Source: Desulfobacteraceae bacterium
Lineage (GTDB): Bacteria > Desulfobacterota > Desulfobacteria > Desulfobacterales > Desulfobacteraceae
Length of the DNA stretch: 8,184 bases
Reading direction: 5' to 3'
Assembly (NCBI GenBank): GCA_024225895.1
Contig: JAAEMC010000676.1
Location: 1-8,184, forward strand
The notes beneath the pieces are model-generated. The model did not search any database and was not told the DNA's origin. It saw only the letters and a program-made list of their open reading frames with translations. Numbering within the stretch: position 1 is the first letter of the stretch; each line of letters begins with the position of its first letter. A program made the translations under genes and the position numbers. Positions 4,317 to 8,184 of this stretch are shown in pieces.

Positions 4317-6072
4317 AGCTGATTGCTTTCTTGTTAACCTTGGCTGCCATCTCCTTTTTAAAAGCTGTCAGCTTTTCAGCGATCTCAGGATCAGAAACTC
4401 CTAAAATCTGGGCGGCAAAAATACCGGCATTGTAGGCGCCAGATTTTCCGATGGCCATGGTGGATACCGGAATGCCCGGAGGCATCTGAACAGTTGCCAG
4501 CAGAGAATCCATGCCTTGGAGGGCGGAAGAATCAATGGGCACGCCCAGGACCGGTAAAGTGGTATGTGCTGCTATGACGCCTGCAAGATGGGCGGCATGG
4601 CCGGCACCGCAGATCAGGACCTGGATACCTTTTTCCTTGGCTTCAGTTGCCAGTTTGGCTGCCCGGTCCGGAGTCCGGTGAGCCGAAGAGACAGTGACGT
4701 AGTAAGGAATATCAAATTTTTTCAAGATGCCCAGTGCCTTTTCCATGACCGGAAAATCAGAATCACTTCCCATGATCACACCGACTTTGGGCGGGATGGA
4801 AAGGCGCTTTAAGGCTTTGGCCCCAATATCTTTTCTATGGAAATGTTTATCCCAGGAAATTTTAGAGCAGGCTTCATAGGCCTTATCAATGGCATTTTTT
4901 ACACCATCACCCAGGGATGTCACCCCAAGGACACGGCCGCCGGATGTAACTACTTCCCCGTCTTTTTGAGCAGTACCTGCATGGAAAACAACAGTATCGG
5001 CAACCTTATTGGCTTGTTCAAGACCGCTGATGACAGCGCCCTTTTCATAGGACCCGGGATATCCTCCGGATGCAATGACCACGCACATGGCTGCCCGGGG
5101 ATCAATTTTCGTGGTATGCTGGTGAAGTGTGCCGTCACAGCAGGCTTCCAGCAGCGGTACCAGATCATTTTCCAGCCGCATGAGGATGGGTTGTGCTTCT
5201 GGGTCACCCAGGCGGGTATTGAACTCCAGAACCTTGAGCTGGTCTTTTTCCACCATAAGGCCCGCATAAAGTACCCCTTTAAAGGGCGTGCCCTCTTTGG
5301 CCATTCCCTTGACCGCCGGGATCATGACCTCATTCATGGCTTTCTGGCGCAGCATATGATCTAAGACCGGGGCAGGGGAGTAGGCACCCATTCCACCGGT
5401 GTTGGGGCCTTCATCATTGTCAAATATCCGTTTGTGATCCTGGGATTCGGGCAGGGGAAGGACAGTGTTGCCGTCGGTAAGGGCAATAAAGGATGCTTCT
5501 TCACCGGTAAGGCATTCTTCCACAATTACAACGGCTCCGGCATCCCCGAATTCTTTGTCAATGAGCATGCCGTCAATGGCCTCGTCGGCTTCTTTAAGAG
5601 TGGTGCAGATGATGACGCCTTTTCCGGCAGCCAGGCCGTCTGCTTTGACTACACAGGGTGCTCCCAGGGCCTTGGCATAGGTTTTGGCTTTGGCAGCATC
5701 GGTAAATGGTTTGCCCTTGGCACAGGCGATGCCGTATTTTTGCATATGGGTTTTGGAAAAAAGCTTGCTGCCTTCCAATTGTGCACCTGCTTTACTGGGT
5801 CCAAAAAGGCGTAACCCCTTTTCTTCAAACACATCTGCAATACCTTTTACAAGGGGCCCTTCCGGGCCGACCACTGTCAGATCAATCTCATTTTTCTGGG
5901 CAAAATCGGCCAGGGCACCAATGTCTTCTGCATCAATGGGAACGGATTCTGAAAGTTCAGCGGTTCCGGCATTACCCGGGGCACAATATATTTTATCCAC
6001 CAAAGGACTTTGGGAAATTTTCCATACCATTGTATGTTCTCGGCCACCACCACCAACTACTAGAATCTTCAT
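4309..6072 (-). CDS. purD-purE: Fused glycinamide ribonucleotide synthetase and N5-CAIR mutase (PurD-PurE)
   Basis: A single 587-residue frame joins two complete purine enzymes. Residues 1-424 are PurD, an ATP-grasp phosphoribosylamine-glycine ligase (step 2): MKILVVGGGGREH at the N-terminus, KADGLAAGKGV (143-153), SQDHKR..D.D.GPNTGGMGAYSP (210-233) and LEFNTRLGDPEAQP (282-295). Residues 428 to about 575 are PurE: MGSDSD (434-439), SAHRTP (463-468), CGAGHAAHLAG (488-498) and QMPPGIPVST (529-538). The SAHRTP and GKSGAYNAG signatures resemble the bacterial class I enzyme, which takes N5-CAIR made by PurK; no purK is visible here. The linker is only a few residues long, with no frameshift or stop. 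The start ATG overlaps the ddl stop (ATGA) and has AAGGAGA 6 nt upstream inside ddl. The domains catalyse non-consecutive pathway steps, and PurE normally forms an octamer, so the fusion should impose a higher-order assembly. Confidence 0.96.
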   Translation of the reverse strand: MKILVVGGGGREHTMVWKISQSPLVDKIYCAPGNAGTAELSESVPIDAEDIGALADFAQKNEIDLTVVGPEGPLVKGIADVFEEKGLRLFGPSKAGAQLEGSKLFSKTHMQKYGIACAKGKPFTDAAKAKTYAKALGAPCVVKADGLAAGKGVIICTTLKEADEAIDGMLIDKEFGDAGAVVIVEECLTGEEASFIALTDGNTVLPLPESQDHKRIFDNDEGPNTGGMGAYSPAPVLDHMLRQKAMNEVMIPAVKGMAKEGTPFKGVLYAGLMVEKDQLKVLEFNTRLGDPEAQPILMRLENDLVPLLEACCDGTLHQHTTKIDPRAAMCVVIASGGYPGSYEKGAVISGLEQANKVADTVVFHAGTAQKDGEVVTSGGRVLGVTSLGDGVKNAIDKAYEACSKISWDKHFHRKDIGAKALKRLSIPPKVGVIMGSDSDFPVMEKALGILKKFDIPYYVTVSSAHRTPDRAAKLATEAKEKGIQVLICGAGHAAHLAGVIAAHTTLPVLGVPIDSSALQGMDSLLATVQMPPGIPVSTMAIGKSGAYNAGIFAAQILGVSDPEIAEKLTAFKKEMAAKVNKKAISFA

Positions 6073-7028
6073 TTTGATCTCCTTAATCTTGTGTTTTCAT
6101 GTTCTTCAATTGATAATAGGATTAATTTGTCTAACAATGCAGAAAAGGAATAGCCTGCCACCTGGGCAGACTGGGGATAGAGGCTTGTTGCCGTCATACC
6201 CGGAATGGTATTGGTTTCAAGCACAAAAAGTTCGTCATCACGTAAAATCATATCCGTACGGGAATATCCTTTTAAAAATAATGTTTCGTGGGCCTTAACA
6301 GCAAGTTGCTGCACTCTTTGTGTGATCTTGTCATCAATGCGTGCAGGGCATATTTCCTCTGTTTCACCGGCCACATACTTGGCTTTGTAATCAAAAAACT
6401 CATGGTTCTTGCCTGGTATGATTTCAATGACCGGCATGGCCTCAAGATCTTCATTGCCCAAAACACCGCAGGTCAATTCAATGCCCTTGATGTATTGTTC
6501 CATGATCAGGGTGTCGTCATGCTCAAAGGCAGTGTCAATGGCGGCATTTAAATCTTGTTTTTCCTTTACAATGGTCATGCCCACACTGGAACCGGCACAA
6601 GCCGGCTTGACCACAATGGGAAGAAACAAAAGATCTATGCATTGATTTAAATCAATTGTCTGGTTTTTGGAAAAGGAAAGAAAGGCCGGAGTCGGGATAT
6701 CAGCGCCTTGATAAAGCCTTTTTGATGTCAGCTTATTCATGGCCACGGAGCTTCCAAGGACACCCGCGCCCTGATAAGGGATGTCCAATAGATCCAAGAG
6801 TCCCTGGACAGTGCCGTCTTCTCCAAAAGGTCCGTGCAGGATAATCAGCGCTGCATCGATATTGCCTGCCTCGTTGACCAGCTTGGTTAAGTCTGTTTTA
6901 GGATCATATCGTGTGATTTCATACTTGCCCTTGTCAAGGGCATCAAATACCTGCTTACCGCTGTTCAAGGAGACTTCTCTTTCTGATGATATACCGCCTG
7001 ATAAGAGTGCCAGTCTTGTTTTTGCCAT
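6069..7028 (-). CDS. ddl: D-alanine-D-alanine ligase
   Basis: This cytoplasmic ATP-grasp enzyme joins two D-alanines to make the dipeptide end of peptidoglycan precursors, the target of vancomycin and D-cycloserine. Family signatures are GGISSEREVSL near the N-terminus, HGPFGEDGTVQG, KPACAGSSVGM in the ATP-binding core, EFFDYKAKY carrying the tyrosine of the omega loop seen in true D-Ala-D-Ala ligases, and LETNTIPGMTATSLYPQ at the C-terminus with the metal-binding acidic and Asn residues. The start is taken as ATG at 7026-7028 (319 residues). A GTG three codons upstream overlaps the AGGAGGT ribosome binding site itself and cannot use it. The gene lies 14 nt after the SHOCT-like gene and overlaps the purD-purE start by four bases (ATGA). 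The tyrosine favours D-Ala-D-Ala over D-Ala-D-lactate. Confidence 0.95.
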   Translation of the reverse strand: MAKTRLALLSGGISSEREVSLNSGKQVFDALDKGKYEITRYDPKTDLTKLVNEAGNIDAALIILHGPFGEDGTVQGLLDLLDIPYQGAGVLGSSVAMNKLTSKRLYQGADIPTPAFLSFSKNQTIDLNQCIDLLFLPIVVKPACAGSSVGMTIVKEKQDLNAAIDTAFEHDDTLIMEQYIKGIELTCGVLGNEDLEAMPVIEIIPGKNHEFFDYKAKYVAGETEEICPARIDDKITQRVQQLAVKAHETLFLKGYSRTDMILRDDELFVLETNTIPGMTATSLYPQSAQVAGYSFSALLDKLILLSIEEHENTRLRRSK

Positions 7029-7035
7029 TTTATCC

Positions 7036-7042
7036 ACCTCCT
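7036..7042 (-). promoter_or_regulatory. Strong ribosome binding site that sets the ddl start
   Basis: AGGAGGT on the minus strand lies 7 nt before the ATG at 7028 and directly after the stop codon of the preceding gene (7043-7045). It overlaps the alternative GTG at 7037, which rules that start out. Confidence 0.85.
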
Positions 7043-7537
7043 TTATCCATTTATAATATCTTGTTTTTTCTTTTTAAATTCATCTTTTGTCAGAAGCTTA
7101 TGTTCATAAAGAGTTGCCAGTTGGATAATTTTGCGCTCTGTCTCTGAAATGGTCTGGGCCGGGAGTTGCCGGTCCTTGTATTCAAGTGCAGCCGTTTGAT
7201 CGATTAACATATGGTTTTCTTCTTTGGCTTTTAGGGTAAAGGACGCCATACCGCCAAGCAGTTTTATCTCAATTGTCCGGTCCCTGAATTCGGGAAAAGC
7301 GAGTATGTCCCGAATGTTGGCGGAGCTCTTCCTCATCTTTTTATAGAATACAATGGCCATGCCAAGCACACAGATTGCAATGCCTGAAAGAATCCACGGC
7401 AGATATTGGTAAACCCCCTGGAACAGGATTACCAAAAGACCGATGCCTGCCAGCAAAAAGACATGGATGAATAAAATAAAATAGGCGATACAAATACTTT
7501 TTAAGGTTCCGTATTTATCTTGTGGTTTGAATTTCAT
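7043..7537 (-). CDS. Two-helix membrane protein with C-terminal SHOCT-like segment
   Basis: A 164-residue predicted inner-membrane protein. Two hydrophobic helices, about residues 14-38 and 46-65, are followed by a basic stretch (YKKMRK) that should place the rest in the cytoplasm. Residues 80-125 look beta-rich and charged. The C-terminus, about 137-161 (IIQLATLYEHKLLTKDEF), matches the SHOCT pattern of a short helix, a turn with a T-x-E-E/D-F motif and a second helix ending in lysines. SHOCT segments are small helical hairpins thought to mediate oligomerisation or protein contacts. The start ATG overlaps the stop of the DUF1992 gene (ATGA) and has no clear ribosome binding site, so translation is probably coupled. 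The exact role is unknown. Confidence 0.85.
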   Translation of the reverse strand: MKFKPQDKYGTLKSICIAYFILFIHVFLLAGIGLLVILFQGVYQYLPWILSGIAICVLGMAIVFYKKMRKSSANIRDILAFPEFRDRTIEIKLLGGMASFTLKAKEENHMLIDQTAALEYKDRQLPAQTISETERKIIQLATLYEHKLLTKDEFKKKKQDIING

Positions 7538-7905
7538 GATAATTTTTTTAGCATTTGCTTTCTGTAAAGCTCTGAATGCATGGAAAAGCCGGAACCATTC
7601 CTTCTTGTGGACTGCAGTTTTGTTAAAAGGTAATTTAGCTTTTTCTGCAGTTTTCCTTTTTTGGGGGAATCGGGTTCGATATTTTCCATGAGCTGCTCGA
7701 CATGGGTGATTTGTTTTTTTAATTCAACTTCGGGCGGGAGGAAACCCGCGTTCTTTAAGATTTTATTGGAAAGCCGAAACTCTTCAGGCACATTTTCGTC
7801 ATCAAACTTCAATGGCTTTTTGGCACCTTCAAGGTTTTTAAATGCCCCCTCTTTCTGGGCTTTTTTTATTCTTTCTTCTACTAATTTTTCAAATCCGGGG
7901 ATCAT
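7534..7905 (-). CDS. DUF1992 protein (DnaJ homologue subfamily C member 28 conserved domain)
   Basis: A 123-residue cytoplasmic protein, mostly one DUF1992 domain. The diagnostic pattern is visible: FEKLVEERIKKAQKEGAF near the N-terminus, then the L.G..KPL.FDD block, PEEFRLSNKILKNAGFLPPE, and a helical ELKKQITHVEQLM region. No J domain is present, as usual for the bacterial members. The biochemical function of the family is not established; the DnaJC28 name reflects only sequence kinship. The C-terminal 25 residues are basic. The ATG has a weak AAGG 7 nt upstream. It is the first gene of the operon, with a leader of about 80 nt from the predicted promoter at 7995-8023, and its stop overlaps the next start. 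Confidence 0.92.
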   Translation of the reverse strand: MIPGFEKLVEERIKKAQKEGAFKNLEGAKKPLKFDDENVPEEFRLSNKILKNAGFLPPEVELKKQITHVEQLMENIEPDSPKKGKLQKKLNYLLTKLQSTRRNGSGFSMHSELYRKQMLKKLS

Positions 7906-7994
7906 GCTTTGCCTTGATGTTAAGGTTTGATATCCAAGTATATCTTCCGTATTTTTGGTGGAGTGATTTTATTAAACCCGGTACGGATTTGCAA

Positions 7995-8023
7995 GGTATA
8001 TTTTCTTGACACAAAAGGGTCAA
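7995..8023 (-). promoter_or_regulatory. Probable promoter of the DUF1992-ddl-purD-purE-tsaC operon
   Basis: On the minus strand TTGACC (8023-8018) and TATACC (8000-7995) are separated by exactly 17 nt. The start would be near 7988, leaving a leader of about 83 nt. The site overlaps the divergent promoter at 8006-8034, so both cannot be occupied by polymerase at once. Confidence 0.55.
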
Positions 8024-8034
8024 TACTGTATCAA
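8006..8034 (+). promoter_or_regulatory. Probable promoter of the divergent exported-protein gene
   Basis: A perfect TTGACA (8006-8011) lies 17 nt from TATCAA (8029-8034). Transcription would start near 8041, about 32 nt before the ATG at 8073. It interleaves with the minus-strand operon promoter. Confidence 0.6.
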
Positions 8035-8072
8035 ATATCATTTTAAACGGATGATTTTGTAGCGGTTTGAGC

Positions 8073-8184
8073 ATGAATAAAGGCATATGGTTTTTGACAT
8101 TATTTTTGATATTGCATGGATTTTGTTTTGCACAAAATACCAATGGCATAAAAGAGAACTCCTCAAAGGATGATTTGTTTGAAG
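8073..8184 (+). CDS. Exported protein, N-terminal part only (3' end outside window)
   Basis: The frame is open from ATG at 8073 to the window edge (37 codons). The first 20 residues form a classical Sec signal peptide: MNK, a hydrophobic core GIWFLTLFLILHGFC, and a probable signal peptidase I cleavage after CFA, before QNTNG. A cysteine lies at position 18, but no lipobox is obvious, so a lipoprotein is less likely. The mature part begins polar and acidic. The ribosome binding site is poor (AGCGG 7 nt upstream). A well-spaced promoter 32 nt further upstream supports expression. The product would lie in the periplasm or outer membrane; its function cannot be judged from this stretch. A competing minus-strand frame (7889-8149) lacks such signals. 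Confidence 0.75.
   Translation, partial: MNKGIWFLTLFLILHGFCFAQNTNGIKENSSKDDLFE

Noticed and set aside
3634..6645. Long plus-strand frames opposite tsaC, purD-purE and ddl (up to 204 codons)
   Set aside because: They are antisense to confidently identified enzymes, lack ribosome binding sites and show no domain-like pattern; codon bias of the real genes explains them.
7035..7037. GTG as the ddl start, giving 322 residues
   Set aside because: The GTG overlaps the only ribosome binding site; the ATG at 7028 has ideal spacing.
7889..8149. Minus-strand 86-codon frame upstream of the DUF1992 gene
   Set aside because: It covers both promoters and the signal peptide of the divergent gene, overlaps the DUF1992 start, and its composition (scattered Cys, His, Asn) is not protein-like.

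Overview
The window looks like a chromosomal segment of a Gram-negative anaerobe, most probably a deltaproteobacterium of the Desulfobacterales type. This is inferred from protein style (the purD-purE fusion, the tsaC type, the DUF1992 protein beside ddl), from moderate GC content and from clear sigma70-like promoters. It is not proved by any marker gene. Two parts differ in character: an AT-richer, accessory-looking left part (1 to about 3500) and a compact housekeeping operon on the minus strand (3543 to about 8000).

Left part, plus strand: a 5'-truncated gene (2-505) and a full-length gene (551-1360) are tandem paralogues of unknown function. An unrelated, tryptophan-rich small protein follows (1435-1992). 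This cluster converges on minus-strand genes, and a 27-bp palindrome (2074-2100) sits between the two. On the minus strand are an orphan 63-residue protein with an excellent ribosome binding site (2201-2392), a structured element of two diverged 37-nt repeats each closed by its own inverted repeat (2475-2610), and a small HD-domain (p)ppGpp hydrolase of the MESH1/SAH type (2757-3302) with its own promoter. The hydrolase stop codon is followed in frame by another 82 open codons.

Right part, minus strand, in transcription order: a DUF1992 protein, a two-helix membrane protein with a C-terminal SHOCT-like segment, D-alanine-D-alanine ligase (ddl), a fused PurD-PurE purine enzyme, threonylcarbamoyl-AMP synthase (tsaC), and then tRNA-Leu(CAA) with its own promoter and a terminator. 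Stop and start codons overlap at three of the four protein-gene junctions, and the fourth gap is 14 nt, so the genes are almost certainly one translationally coupled operon. It joins cell-wall precursor synthesis, purine synthesis and tRNA modification, all growth-linked but not one pathway.

The right edge holds a divergent plus-strand gene for an exported protein (8073 to beyond the window). Its promoter and the operon promoter are interleaved: both -35 boxes lie within one 18-bp inverted repeat, so the two units may compete for polymerase or share a regulator. The most unusual items are the PurD-PurE fusion, the paired structured repeats, the interleaved divergent promoters and the tandem unknown paralogues beside a tRNA gene. 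No mobile element, integrase or CRISPR array is visible.
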